Source of the DNA: Gambelia wislizenii
Taxonomy: Eukaryota; Chordata; Lepidosauria; Squamata; Crotaphytidae
Assembly (NCBI GenBank): GCA_030847615.1
Contig: JAUMIR010000001.1
Span: forward strand, 441,680,687 to 441,744,686
DNA length: 64,000 bases
Direction: 5' to 3'
Part shown: positions 23,280 to 34,475 of the stretch, one piece after another
Layout of the letters: each line of letters starts with the position of its first letter
How positions within the stretch are numbered: the stretch's first letter is position 1
The notes under the pieces: model-generated
Databases searched by the model: none
Seen by the model: the letters and a program-made list of their open reading frames with translations, nothing else
What the model was told of the DNA's origin: nothing
Made by a program: the position numbers and the translations under genes

Positions 23280-23876
23280 ACATCACCAACACTTACAACT
23301 CCTCGAACGCTTTCATCAGCGCTGTATACGCACAATCCTAAATATACACTGGATTGACTATGTGATGAATGTTGCTGTCCTTGAGCAAGCAGGCATCACC
23401 AGCATTGAGGCCATGATATTGAGAACACAGCTGCGCTGGGCAGGGCACGTTTCCAGGATGGAGGGCCATCACCTCCCAAAAATAGTACTCTACGGTGAAC
23501 TCGCCATGGGTCAGCGTAAGAGGGGCACTCAAAAAAAGCGATGCAAGGACTCCCTGAAACAACATCTCAGGCTCAGCCAAATTGATCACCAACAATGGTC
23601 CACCATGGCCTCACATTGGGAGGCATGGAGATGCACTATCTACAATGCTGCAGCCTTATTTGAGAACTCACGCTGAACAATTCTTGAAGAGAAATGACAA
23701 TGCAGAAAGAATCACAACCTGGACATTACCCAAGGAGACCTTCTGCTGTGCTTTCTGCAACAGGACATATTTATCTCAGATTGGCCTTTTCAGTCATCAG
23801 TGCACTTGCAGAAAGTGTGGGATGAGTTCTTCTTGAATCTTCGTTTGCGAAGAAAAGCCAGAGAGAGAGAGAGAGA
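23280..23876 (+). pseudogene. Non-LTR retrotransposon copy 2, RT C-terminus, broken
   Basis: Begins at the codons for LLERFHQRC and continues through NVAVLEQAGITSIEAMILRT, RWAGHVSRMEGHHLPK and HQQWSTMASHWEAWR. The frame stops after FENSR, where copies 1 and 3 have a CGA codon and this copy has TGA. A second CGA-to-TGA stop follows at EEK, and a short deletion near 23720 shifts the frame. The rest of the basic tail and zinc knuckle can be followed in another frame to 23836. The end is 'gaagaaaagccagagagag' with an expanded AG run. It is inactive. Confidence 0.85.
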
Positions 23877-24239
23877 TATCTAAGAGTCAAGATATAGCCC
23901 GAATGTGAAATGGTAGAAAACAATGGTTGATTTCACCAGACTTTCCTTGTATTAGTTTGCAATATTTGTTTCTTAAGGTACTCACATTCCATTTCAATGT
24001 TTGAGAGACACAAAGGAGACGGTGTTTAGACTGAACAAGAGTGAGGAGCAAATATCCTGTTGTCAGCAACCCCACTGTCTCAGAGCTCCTCGTGCCCTTG
24101 ATAACTGTGACCAGCATCTAGACTCATGGTACAGCCATTGTCAGAAGTGCACCATCAATGTGTTCCAGGAATATCCCCATTGACCCTAGTGACACTGCTG
24201 GGAAAATAGTTTCCCAGCTAATTTAAGGAATGAAGTGGA
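23877..24239. other. No recognised feature
   Basis: Unique-looking DNA between a retrotransposon copy and an L1-like fragment. Confidence 0.45.
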
Positions 24240-24474
24240 AGCTAAACTGGAAGGGAAAAAAAAATATTAAGATTAAAGGACTGGATGGAAAATAGGAAAA
24301 ATAAGAATCTATTTAAAAAGGCATTAAAAGAGCAAGAACCAACCTGGTTTAAGCTCACACAACTAGAGCAATGGGCAAAGAAATAGTTAAAAGGGGACAG
24401 TTGTAGGGAATATACAAAATCTGAAGAATTAATTTTATAAGCTAAACAAGAGAATGCTATCATAAAAGGTAATA

Positions 24475-24722
24475 CAGTCATCCCTTCACATTCGCGGGGG
24501 TTAGGGGCAGACAACCCCCGCAAATGTGAAAAAACCGTGAATAAGAAATGAGCCTGCCGGCGAGCGGTTTTCCACCCCAGTCCCTTCCCAAGGCAGCGAG
24601 GAGCTTCTTGAGAAGCCCCTGGCTGCCTTGGGAAGGGAGTGGGGTGTAGCGCGAGCGTGCCAGCTGGTTCCCACCCCCCCTTCCCAAGGCAGCGAGGAGC
24701 CTCCTGAGAAGCCCCTGGAGAT
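24475..24722. mobile_element. Tigger/pogo-like MITE, right end missing
   Basis: After TA, the left terminus reads CAGTCATCCCTTCACATTCG and then 'cgggggttaggggcag'. It matches the right terminus of the element at 47833-48504 (complement CAGTCGTCCCTTCCCATTCG). Inside are two copies, about 97 bp apart, of 'cttcccaaggcagcgaggag'. No matching right terminus is found, so the copy is truncated or rearranged. GC-rich inside AT-rich L1. Confidence 0.72.
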
Positions 24723-25222
24723 ACTGGCAAATGGTAATGAAGGAGATAAATGAGATAACAGGGTTAAATATACATTTAAACCCTGAAATAGCATTGTTGT
24801 CAATTTATGATAAAATACAAGAATCTCAAGCTATGGTACTAAGGATTTACTTACAAACTTGTTGACAGCAGCAAGATTAATAGTAGTAAGGAGGTAGAAT
24901 AGACAAGGCAACTATCAGATAGAGGAATGGTAAAGTGAGGTACGGTATTTAGCAATTAATGAGAAAGTAACATGCAGTATCAAAGAAAAAATGGAATGGT
25001 TATTAAGAAAGATTTAGGAGATACAGTATTTGGAGCAAGTTTCTAGAATGTGCATTAATAAAGAGGAGAGGCAACAAACCAGCATTGGAGACAATGCAAT
25101 TTTGGAAAGAAGCATGAATTCAAATAGAGGTCTCATGGTGGAGGGAATCACTTATATAAATATTTGTTTTATATTATTATGTTAAGAATAATCAATGTGG
25201 TGTGTTTATTGTATTGTATGTA

Positions 25223-25452
25223 CAGTTGCCCCTTTATATTCGCTGGGGTTTGGTTCCAGGACCCCCTGTGGATACCAAAATCCGTGCATACTCAAGTCCC
25301 ATTATATGCAATGGCATAGCAAAATGGTGTCCCTTATATAAGACAGTAAACTCAAGGTTTGCTTTTTGGATTATTATTTTATAAAGAATATTTTCAAGCC
25401 ATGAATACTTAAATCCGTGGATACCAAATCCATGGATACGGAGGGACAACCG
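25223..25452. mobile_element. Tigger/pogo-like MITE, full length
   Basis: TA-flanked. Left end CAGTTGCCCCTTTATATTCG; right end complement of CGGTTGTCCCTCCGTATCC. The inside includes 'gcaatggcatagcaaaatgg' and 'aaggtttgctttttggatta', shared with 45342 and in part with 35745. Inserted into the L1-like fragment, so younger than it. Confidence 0.88.
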
Positions 25453-25530
25453 TATTAATTTGTACGGTTTTATTTCTGTTAGTTTCAAAATAAAATTGAA
25501 AATAAATAAAGAAAGAAAGAAGTGTACCAT

Positions 25531-27561
25531 AAAATCTTGTTAAGAGTATGAAATAAAACTTACTTCTTTCACCTGCTGGAAGGCAAGCAGATGATCTATG
25601 GAAAAAGTGTATGAAGCATTACAGTGAAGGAAAACACTGGTGTTCTTTTCTGGGACTGTGTGTAGTTTCAAGCCTTCCCAAGACTTCATTTAGTGCCAAA
25701 CACTGACAAACGTTACTGCTATAAGATAAGCTTTATTGGTGGTAATATAAACTAGAGAAGTATCCCAGCCTTTCACAGATAGGGTCTAACACCCACTCAC
25801 ACCAAATAGTAGAACTGGGTCCCTAAACAACTGAGTAATTCTGCCCAGACTATCCCTGGGCTCTGGCTGGCAGTCCATTCACCATAGCTGTCTATGGGTG
25901 CCCTGGACTAAAGTGCACTCTTCTGGCCAAGGCCGATGGAAAATGGACTCCAGAGGGTTATATAATATAGAAGCAAACAAAGAAAATCAAAGTGTGCAAG
26001 TGTAATCCACCTCCTTCACCCCCACATAGCTATGAGAACTGTGTAGGCAGGTTAACAACACAGGAAAATTCATTCTTCCAGTCTGTTCTCAGCCTTCATG
26101 TCTTTTCCCAGCTGCAAACTACCAAGGTACCACAAAAAAGTATCTAACAAAAGTCACCAATACAAACTAATCTTCTCGATGCTACTGGACAGCTGTTAAC
26201 ATTGGCCATGATGCCATCTGCCTGGTGACAAAGGCCCAACTCATTACAACTGGTGTTCTCCAGCACCCTGGAGAGCTGCTGCAGTCAGCTGTAGAAATCT
26301 TAAGTGTGTTGTCAGTCTTCATGGCAGCAGAAATGGTGCAGTCCTGGGAGGTTTGGGGGCCTTTTATGCCCTCCTTGTCAGTAGGAATTTGCCCACCCCT
26401 GAGCTAGAGGGAGGCTGTGAACACAGTAATTCCATCTTAATTGGTTGCATGTACTGGTCTGTGACCACAATAAAGAAATTCATTGATTCATAACTGTTTG
26501 CAAGTATAAGTTAGTGGTATCCTACCAATTACCTGCCAACAAAATGTGAAGTGCTATCTTTATCAGCCCACCAATGGCACTACTTTTCCATGGTGGTGAG
26601 ACTGTGTGCTCCTGAGGCAAGAGACTATGCTGATGGCAGTAGTGCTGCTGGTAGGGTCTCCCATGTCAGGCAGGCTTTTGATGAGGAGCCAGACTAAATG
26701 TGCCAAACAACTACTGGGCAGTAGCAGTAGCGGAGTGGCAGTGAAATATGGAAAATCTCATAGCAGTTGGCCATTTTCCTGGCATGTCATGTGGCTGTTC
26801 TCTACTTGCTCCATTTGCGGGTTCTGTGCTTCTCAGTGTGGAAAGGCACTAGTTTTGAGGAGACAGATTCCACACAAATTGTGCAAACTGCTGACCCTGA
26901 ATAGAAAAATAAGCACTCCTTCTCTTGCTTTCACTCTGGAAGCAAGGCGTCTCTCGGAGCTTGAATATTGCTCATTGAGGCATCTGTTTTGTTGCAACAG
27001 CCTGAATCGACAAGAACAAGAAGTTTATTGAGTATTCTTCACATTCCTAGTAAGATCTAAAACATCATCTCTTGTCATCACCATTTGTCCAGTTCTTCAT
27101 ATTCCCTTCCTGAAAATGTCAGTTCAGGCATCTTTTGCTGTAAAGATATATACAAATAATTCATTCAACTTCTCTGCAATTTCCTTATTCAACTTTAGTA
27201 TTTTTTTAGTACTTTACCATGCAACTGCCTCTCACAATAGTTTCCTCCTACTGATATAATTAAAGTATTAAATAAATCAGAAATAATTATTAGTCTAAAT
27301 GTTAGAAATGATCTGTTTCTCAGAGTCATTGTTTTCCTCATCTCTTATCTTATACTCATCTGCTTGCATTTGTGTGCTTACATTTCTTATTGTGGTCTTC
27401 CTTCTTTTGTTCTTGCCTTGGGCAAGATTTTCATTTCTGGAAAAAGCCTTGTTTTCCAAGTGTACAAACACAAGTCATTAACCATGTTGGATTTCTGGCA
27501 CACATTCTAGTTAAGGTTCTATTACTGTGGTTTTAAATAATCCTCAAGCATTCTAATGGAG
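25531..27561. other. No recognised feature
   Basis: Two kilobases with no clear transposon. A 141-codon frame at 26606-27031 has no recognisable domain and no codon pattern that I would defend as a gene. The stretch 27050-27540 is T-rich and might be a decayed reversed LINE. Confidence 0.35.
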
Positions 27562-27788
27562 GGCCTAAATACCTAAAGACACCAAATCCTGTCTAATGTT
27601 GGAAGCTAAGCAGGGTCAGGCCTGGTTAGTACTGATATGGGAGACTGCCAATGAATACCAGGTGCTGTAGGGTATAATTCAGAGGAAGGAACTGGCAAAA
27701 CCACCTCTGAGTATTCCTTGCCTAAGAAAACCCTATGAAATTCACAGAGTCACCATATGTCAACAGGCAACTTGAAGCCACACACACA
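27562..27788 (+). mobile_element. 5S rRNA-derived SINE with Sauria-like tail
   Basis: The head is an unmistakable 5S rRNA relative: 'ttggaagctaagcagggtca', 'ggcctggttagtactgat', 'atgggagactgcc' and 'aataccaggtgctgtag'. The GGAAGCTAAGCAGGGTC block is the internal promoter region of 5S genes. The tail ('ttccttgcctaagaaaaccc', 'gtcaccatatgtcaacagg', CA repeats) is of the Sauria SINE type. A perfect 13-bp target duplication, CATTCTAATGGAG, lies at 27549-27561 and 27789-27801. It is not a functional 5S gene: the 5' end of 5S is changed and a SINE tail is fused on. Confidence 0.93.
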
Positions 27789-27801
27789 CATTCTAATGGA
27801 G

Positions 27802-29611
27802 AGTTTTTTTTACCTTCTTGGCTTTCTTTTTCAACTTCCTTTTTACCAATATCCTCATTTTGAAAAGTTTCATCTACTGAAGTAGAATATGGTATGACTA
27901 TGTAGGATTTTCTACTTACCTGTAACTCTGCTTATATGTTCAGTTTGCATCAGAATAGTTCAGTAGTAAGGATAGATTGTCTGTAAGAATTACCTGAAAT
28001 CCTTCCTTTGCCACAACACCATGCCTTTTACCACCATTTTATTCCTGTCATACTTTATCTATTTTTCTCATTTCTGTATTCCAGATTTTCATTAAGTTTC
28101 AGGCATGATTGCGTCCTCCATCTTTGCCCATGTTTGGATCATCACTCAGTTTCCCTTTGACTGCTATAACTACACTATATCTAGCCTACATGTTCTCTCC
28201 TGTTATGGATTTACAGATATATTTCCCAATCAGTTTTGTCTCTAGGTTTGACTGATATGAAACCAATCTTGTCCTACTTAATAGCCCTCAGTTTGTGAAT
28301 TATCTTGCACCATTTCTGCAAATATGCCATCAGGATTCTTGCTCTTAAGCCATACACTTTATGACCTAGATTATGACATTGAACTTAATAGGGCAACCGT
28401 TTATAATGGCACCAAATGAAAGCAATCAAAACATAGCCACAAAAACCTTGTTAACAAAGACTTTCTCTGAAACAGTGCCACTGTGTTCAGTATCAGGCCA
28501 ATAATAAATCCCTTTAGACCAATTTTTAGTATTATTTTTAAAATGATAATTTACAGCCATCTTTGAAAGTGAAGAGTCAGTCTTCACTTGATATGAAGTA
28601 CTACTTCTATCAGTATTAAAGAAATGCCAGACAATGACATCTCTTTAGTAGGTAAACTACCTTTGAGACTGATGTGTCTTTCCCTGTTAGGAGAGTCTTC
28701 ATACCAACCTCTGAAATGTCAAAGGTGATACATTACAAATGATCTTGTCTTCAGCATAATTTAAAGCCTGCTGCCATGCTGAATGGAAAACACAGGGAGC
28801 AAAGGCTTGTCCAAATACAGAGTCAATGGGCAAATGTCAGAAGGCAAAGGCAGCTCCAGGTAATCTGATCCTTCTACACACCATAATCTCCATTTTATTT
28901 TGCCTAATGAGGCAGGAGTTAAAACAGTTGACCTGATGAAAGTCAGATGGTAGCCCTGGAGGAGCAAACCCCCTGCTGTACTCTTGTCCCCGACACCCTT
29001 TGTTACCTCCAAGTGAGCTGAGACCAGGCTGTGAACCATGTAAATAGGAGGTTTTTAGGTTAATGAAAAGCTGCAACATCATTTCAGAACCTGGGCTGGA
29101 AAGTTATGCCTTCTTAACTTGCAGAAACATCCCTGAATACCAGCATTTAACAAGTTATGGCTATCTGAATCATGGAATTAAAGGAGGAACAATCAAGAAA
29201 TAGTTTCTTTCCCTGCAGTGCTTTTTATCTGTTCACCAATAACCAGGGCACTTTTCAAACATGTAGGTATAGAAGTTATTTAATATTTCACATTTTATTA
29301 GGTGCTACTGTGTTTGTTTTATTTTATTAGCTGCCTGTTGAGGACTTTTTTCAGGGCCAAAAATGTTCATACACCATATCATCAGCATCAGCATGAGCAT
29401 CATCATCATCATCATATTTCTGAATGACAAGTAGACAGTTTAACATTCAATTTTAGTTTTAATCCCTTAAGTGTACTCAGAAAGGAAAATGAGATAGGAT
29501 TTTTTTTTTTAAGGATGGCCTTTAATTTGAAAAAAAGTCAGCTAAACATATAGGGCATAGAGGAAGAGCAGGGATCCCTTTTAGGGGAGTTTCTTCTTCT
29601 CTGAAATAGTT
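27802..29611. other. No recognised feature apart from a CAT array
   Basis: T-rich on the plus strand from 27800 to 28300, possibly the other half of a reversed decayed LINE interrupted by the 5S SINE. No motif proves it. A (CAT)n array is noted separately. Confidence 0.35.
29379..29417. repeat. (CAT)n microsatellite
   Basis: Imperfect then perfect ATC/CAT triplets, about 13 units. Confidence 0.9.
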
Positions 29612-29843
29612 AGAATCATAGAATCATAGAATCATAGAATTGTAGAGTTGGAAGAGACCACGAGGGCCATCCAGTCCAACCCCCTGCCACGCAGTAAATC
29701 ACGATCAAAGCATCCCTGACAGATGGCAATCCAGCCTCTGTTTAAAGACCTCCAAGGAAGGAGACCCCACCACGCTCCGAGGGAGTGTGTTCCACTGCCG
29801 AACAGCTCTTACTGTAAAAAAGTTCCTCCTAATGTTGAGGTGG
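29612..29843 (-). mobile_element. CR1 LINE, 3' end
   Basis: Four GAATCATA-type terminal units, then 3' UTR and ORF2 end; on the minus strand [19 protein letters not shown] and [19 protein letters not shown] are readable. Well preserved, truncated at 29843. Confidence 0.94.
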
Positions 29844-31344
29844 GTCAAAATAAAAATGATGGAAACAAGTGGACTAGCAAACAGAGACACTGCCCATACA
29901 TTCCTGGTCAAAAGACCATATGCTAGCGTTGGACAATTACCAGGATGGTTTTGAACAGAAGACATAGCACTGGGTTAACTCACTTGCCCTTTTGATGATT
30001 ATGGTGTACAGCAATAGCTCTGTTAGATGACCACAGAACTGTTGCATATTTCTTAGTTGGTTTTTTTTTTTCCTGGCTGGAAAGATAAAGTACAACAACA
30101 ATTATCCTAAGATGCCAAAACACCTTAATATGCTGCTTTACTGCAGCCCAGTGTTTATCTTCAGCTTTCAGAGATTGTGATGTACTGTCCAACTAATGAA
30201 ATAAATCCCCTGAGAAATACGCTTTATGAGATAAACTGTGAGAAAATGCACACTTCGGCTAGAGCACTTGCACATTTGTCATACTTAAAATGTGCACAGG
30301 TAAAATACACATAATTTTAAAAAAATACACACAAACATATTTTAGTTAACAGATAAAAATTAAAAACATGAAGGTAAATTGTGCATATATGAGAATTAGA
30401 AAAATGCATTAAAAATCTGCATAAATTTCTGTACAGGAAGAAAGCAAATAATGTCAAAAGCTGCCATGAGACAAAGAGAAGAAGAAAATTCAAGGAGATT
30501 CAGAGAATGTCAATTGAGAATGAGGATTTTTTTTTACATAGTTTATGCACGCGCGCACACACACACACACAAAATGATGTTAAATGCAAGTTTTACTCCA
30601 GGTTCAACATATACAACGTACTGTAAAATAAGTTAAGTCATCATACTTTGGTCACCAAAGTATTTGCTCATTTTGGAAGTTTCTTTATGGGTTTGCTTAG
30701 GAATTTACTTATTTTATTAAATAATTGTTAAAACTGACAGTTATTTGGTTTGTTTCTGCAATCACTTATGAATGTACACAAACAGCACAACAAATCTGCC
30801 ACACACCTGCATGTGTTACCTCCTGACTTCTTTACAACACATATGCATGAGCTCCCCTTGCCATGCACATGTATATCATAGAAGAACAGGAACAACAGGA
30901 AAATATGCAGGAATGGTTCACTTTTGCCAAATCATAGGTGTATGTTATAGTTAGGTATTGACACTTTAGCACAAAAAGGGTCTAACCTACAAAGGTTGAG
31001 CTACAGGCTCATTTCTCCCTTACCCCACCTTCATAAGAAGATGTTGACACCCTTCCTTTTCAGTTATTTATTCCATCAGTTGTCAAGCCATTCATCAGAA
31101 TTTCAAAATTTAGCATAAAGAATGAGATATATGTACTCAGAGTGAGTATTCAGTTGCATGTTGTTATTTACAACTTGACAAGGACCGCTATTTGGTGATT
31201 TAGCTTATATGTTTTTAAAGTGGTCTGATGGAAGTGTCTGCCTGTTTGCACTTAGAACTCCCAACAAAAGGGATAGCTTTGTTTTGAGGTTGAATACAAA
31301 AACCCTGTACTTGTCTATATGGCAAAAATACTCCTCATAGAATT
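29844..31344. other. AT-rich DNA; CG/CA dinucleotide array at 30548-30571
   Basis: Contains GCGCGC followed by (AC)n at 30548-30571. The region 30290-30420 is A-rich with no recognised element. No gene seen. Confidence 0.45.
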
Positions 31345-31512
31345 CGAGGAGAATACCTTTCCTCCCAATGGGATCCTGCATCATTCCGCTGTATTTGGAA
31401 GCAGGGGGGCAAAAACTCCAAATACTCCATGGGAAAAGTCTCCAAAGGAGAGTGCGCATTCCCGTTTCTTAGGACAAACAATTCGTTTTGCTGTGTATTT
31501 CTGATAAGATCC
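31345..31512. repeat. Unnamed interspersed repeat, copy B
   Basis: Shares the block order of 17255-17480: 'caatgggatcctgcatcatt', 'ttggaagcaggggggcaaaa', 'aaagtctcca', then 'ttaggacaaacaa'. Similarity ends around 31510. Family not recognised. Confidence 0.55.
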
Positions 31513-32344
31513 TAAATGGAAAGCTGATTGGTTGGACATGCACAGGGGGCAGAGCTTGCTAGCAAGGCAAAATCCCAGAACTGCCATGTTGGATTTTCGC
31601 CGTAGTAATCATGCGCTGAGGTAACAAAACAACCTTTTTTCCTGTCTATTTAAGTCTTACTTCCATGCCTTGGATTTGCTTTATACGAATACTGTCCAGG
31701 AGTGACAACTAGTGACAATAAAAGCATGAGTAATTCATGTATACTCATCATCCTGATTCGTAGGCATGCCCCTTTGAACAACAAAGGCTTATGGCCTTGT
31801 ATCCCTGTGATCTTGAAAAAAAAAACTGTGGAGACAAATGAAAGCTGCTGCGAATTGATGTTAGTACTCATCACTTCACCTTTTATTGCCTCGGATAACC
31901 AAGCCCCAGAGTCCTTTCAATAGCATGGTGCTTCACAAGCCTTTCTGCATAACATCTCCTCAAGCAGTGTTTGGCCACACTTGTCTAGAAGGAAGTACCA
32001 TTGTGTTTTTTGTTGGGAAATGCTTGTCCTATTTGTTCTTGTCATATTTTAGAAATCAGGCTGGTGAAGATTACTTTTTGCACAGTATCAACACACAGCT
32101 AAGCAAAGATTTGGGTTGCCATTTTCCCTTTTAAAAATGCCTGCTTTTCCTTAGCCTAGAGGCACAAAAGGCTCCATACTTACAATCTATTGGGGTTCAG
32201 TCAAGATGCCCTTTCACTGTTGCAATAAATCAACAATATATTGCTTAGCATAATATATATCCTCTCTCAAAGAAAGAGAGGAGCATCAGATTCAGCCTCT
32301 CCTCCCACCTGCTATGTTCTTTAAACATAATTTGGAAGCCACCT
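31513..32344. other. No recognised feature
   Basis: Unique-looking sequence; no element or exon supported. Confidence 0.45.
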
Positions 32345-32422
32345 CAGGAATCATGGAATCATAGAGCTGAAAAGGACTGCAAGAGCCATCAATTCCAACC
32401 CCATACCATGCAGGAATTGAAC
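32345..32422 (-). mobile_element. CR1 terminus
   Basis: Plus strand GGAATCATGGAATCATAG, then 'agctgaaaaggactgcaag' and 'ccataccatgcaggaattg'. About 75 bp of CR1 3' end. The same upstream flank 'cataatttggaagcca' also precedes the copy at 34400. Confidence 0.8.
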
Positions 32423-32499
32423 TTTTTTTTCGTAAATCTGAAAGTCCTATCTATACGGGGAGGAGAAGGTGGAAGAACACACTAAATCAGCTTCCCTGG

Positions 32500-32622
32500 C
32501 CTGGTGTATTCTAGATGTGTTGCGGTACAAATTCCATAAACCAATGGCTATACTGTCTAGGATTAATAGGCATTGCAATCCAATATATCTAGAAGGTACT
32601 AGGTTGGAGAGGTTGCCTATAC
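32500..32622. mobile_element. hAT-like MITE remnant
   Basis: 'tctagatgtgttgcggtac' and 'ccatataaaccaatggct'-type left half with 'aatatatctagaaggtacta' and 'ggttggagaggttgcc' on the right; the halves are diverged inverted copies of the family with ACATCTGGAGGG-like ends. Old. Confidence 0.45.
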
Positions 32623-32635
32623 ACACACACAGTCC

Positions 32636-32850
32636 ACTATGAGAGCCAGTGTGGTATAATGGCTTGATTGTTGGACTAGGACTCTGGAAGAAAAACCCTG
32701 TTCATCCATGGAAACCTACTAGGTGACTTCAGCCTCAGAAGAAGGCAAATACTTGGAGGGAGGCAAAAATCTTGCCAAGAACCCCACCTTCACCCCCAAA
32801 TGGGGCTGCTGTAAGCAAGAAACTACGTGAAGGCACATAGCAACAAAGTC
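32636..32850 (+). mobile_element. Sauria-type SINE
   Basis: Head 'gagccagtgtggtataatgg', body 'cagcctcagaagaaggcaaa', 'aaatcttgccaagaacccc', end 'gaaggcacatagcaacaaa'. Diverged but complete in outline. Confidence 0.82.
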
Positions 32851-33169
32851 CACTATCCTTTATTTCCTCAATAGTGGCAAGCTTAACACTGATCAAAACA
32901 AGACTGATAACCTGCTAAAATGCACCCAGATTTATACTCCAGCTACAGTCAAACACTAATCTTCAGGGAGAAAGGGAAGAGCATCCGTATTGTGAGACTC
33001 AGTTAAGCTTATGAACAAACAGGTCCACTATCAGACAGAGTACTGGATAGAATTAAAGTGGCATTTTCTCCAGGCTAGAACTGGCTAGTAAATGGAAGTC
33101 ATAAAAAGTTCATTCAGTGTTCATCTCCCTTCAGTTTCCTGCAATGAACAAGCACAAATATCTAGAGAT

Positions 33170-33381
33170 GTTCACACTACACTGTTACAGCGCTATTATT
33201 CCACTTTAATTGCTATGGCTGCCTCCTGTGGAATTCTGGGATTTCCAGTTTAGGGAGGAGCATTTAGAACCCTCAGGAAGAGAGCTATTAGGCCTCACTC
33301 AACTACAAACCCCAGAAATCCATAGGAGGAAGCCACAGGAGTTAAAGTGGAATAATAGCACTATAACAGTGTAGTGTGATA
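33170..33381. mobile_element. hAT-like MITE with ~80-bp inverted arms
   Basis: Left arm 'ttcacactacactgttacag', 'cgctattattccactttaa', then 'ggaattctgggattt'; the right arm is its complement ('aatccataggaggaagcca', 'ttaaagtggaataatagcac', 'tataacagtgtagtgtga'). The flanks CTAGAGAT and CTAGTGGT match at six of eight positions, fitting an 8-bp hAT duplication. Non-coding. Confidence 0.75.
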
Positions 33382-33532
33382 CTAGTGGTAACCAACCTTA
33401 TAAATAATACTAAATATTGGTCTCAGAAAACATTTCTTTCCAGGTAACTGTGTGAAAATACCATAGACTTAGCCAAGAGTTAGAGAATCTCAATTTCAAA
33501 GATTCATAGATTTGCATAAAACCAGCAAAGGA

Positions 33533-33690
33533 ACATAGGAAGCTACCTATCAGTCCCCCTAATCCAGTATCATCAACTCGGACTGGCCTTCGCTCCGGCA
33601 GGATTTCAAGCAGGATTTTTCCCCCTATCCCTTCCTGGAGATGTTGAGAATCAAAGCTAGACCTTCTTCATGCAAAGCTTCTGATATCTG
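33533..33690 (+). mobile_element. Squamate SINE-like repeat
   Basis: 'cataggaagctacctatcag' at the start and 'ctagaccttcttcatgcaaa' at the end match the widely dispersed repeat also seen at 46690 ('aggaagctgccttatactg'). Class uncertain. Confidence 0.5.
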
Positions 33691-33883
33691 GTCTCATCAA
33701 GGAACAGGAAATCGAATGATAGGCCTACATGAACCAGACCCAAAGTTCTCATCAAGCCATATGTATTATACTTTGAAGATAAAAATAGAAACCATTAGTT
33801 TAAATACATCCCTCTTATCTCCCCAAAAGTACTCAAAAACAAGTGTAGAAGTCTGAGTAAAGCTGGGGTCCTAGCTTGTGGTT

Positions 33884-33884
33884 G

Positions 33885-33915
<31 letters not shown>

Positions 33916-33920
33916 CGCAT
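33884..33920. repeat. (GT)n(GC)n array
   Basis: About 12 GT units run into six GC units. It sits directly against the 5' break of retrotransposon copy 3. Confidence 0.95.
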
Positions 33921-33928
33921 ATGTGCAT

Positions 33929-34307
33929 GCTCTACGGTGAACTTGCCACGGGTCAGCGTGGGAGGGGCGCTCCAAAAAAGCGATACAAGGACTCCCTGAA
34001 ACAACATCTCAGGCTTGGCCAGATTGATCACCAACGGTGGTCCGCCCTGGCCTCACATCGGGAGGCATGGAGACGCACTATCCACAATGCTGCAGCCTTA
34101 TTTGAGAACTCACGACGAACAAGTCTTGAAGAGAAACGACAACGCAGAAAGAATCACAACCCAAAAACATCACCCAAGGAGACCTTCTGCTGCACTTTTT
34201 GCAACCGGACTTGTTTATCTCGGATTGGCCTTTTTAGTCATCAGCGCGCTTGCAGAAGGCGCGGGATGAGTCCTTCCTGAATCTTCGTTTGCGAAGAAAA
34301 GCCAGAG
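33929..34307 (+). pseudogene. Non-LTR retrotransposon copy 3, RT C-terminus, open but truncated
   Basis: Starts at the codons for LYGELATGQRGRGAPKKRYK and remains open to the stop after GMSPS, covering the HQRWSALASHREAWR block, the basic tail and the C-terminal zinc knuckle (C-x2-C-x12-H-x3-C). All catalytic domains are gone. CGA codons lost to TGA in copies 2 and 4 are still intact here. The 3' end is 'cgaagaaaagccagag'. Confidence 0.85.
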
Positions 34308-34399
34308 GATACAAACACACATGAGAGTGTGAAGGGGATAATGCCCAGAATCCTATTATGACACCACACTAGCGTGCTCTTGGAACATAATTTGGAAGC

Positions 34400-34475
34400 C
34401 ATGTCAGGAATCATAGAGTTGGAAGGGAATTCAAACGCTATGTAGTCCAAGCTCCTGCCCAGCAGGAATGGAATT
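34400..34475 (-). mobile_element. CR1 terminus
   Basis: 'aggaatcatagagttggaag' then 'ctcctgcccagcaggaatgg'. Preceded by the same 'acataatttggaagcca' as the copy at 32345. Confidence 0.75.

Larger units (their letters stand above)
24240..25530 (+). mobile_element. L1-like LINE 3' region with two MITE insertions
   Basis: A-rich plus strand with lysine- and glutamate-rich decayed frames of the kind seen at the C-terminus of L1 ORF2. It ends 'ttgtacggttttatttctg' then 'caaaataaaattgaaaataa', like an L1 3' end with a poly-A-type tail. Two Tigger-like MITEs (24475 and 25223) interrupt it. Coding motifs are too eroded for certainty. Confidence 0.5.

Noticed and set aside
24242..24803. Minus-strand frames of 100-162 codons
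   Set aside because: They span a MITE and its internal repeat within an L1-like fragment; no domain.
26606..27031. 141-codon open frame as a possible gene
   Set aside because: No recognisable domain, unusual composition, no splice or promoter context; a frame of this length is expected by chance in 64 kb.
27562..27788. A functional 5S rRNA gene
   Set aside because: The 5' end of 5S is altered, several promoter positions differ, and a SINE tail with target duplication is fused on.
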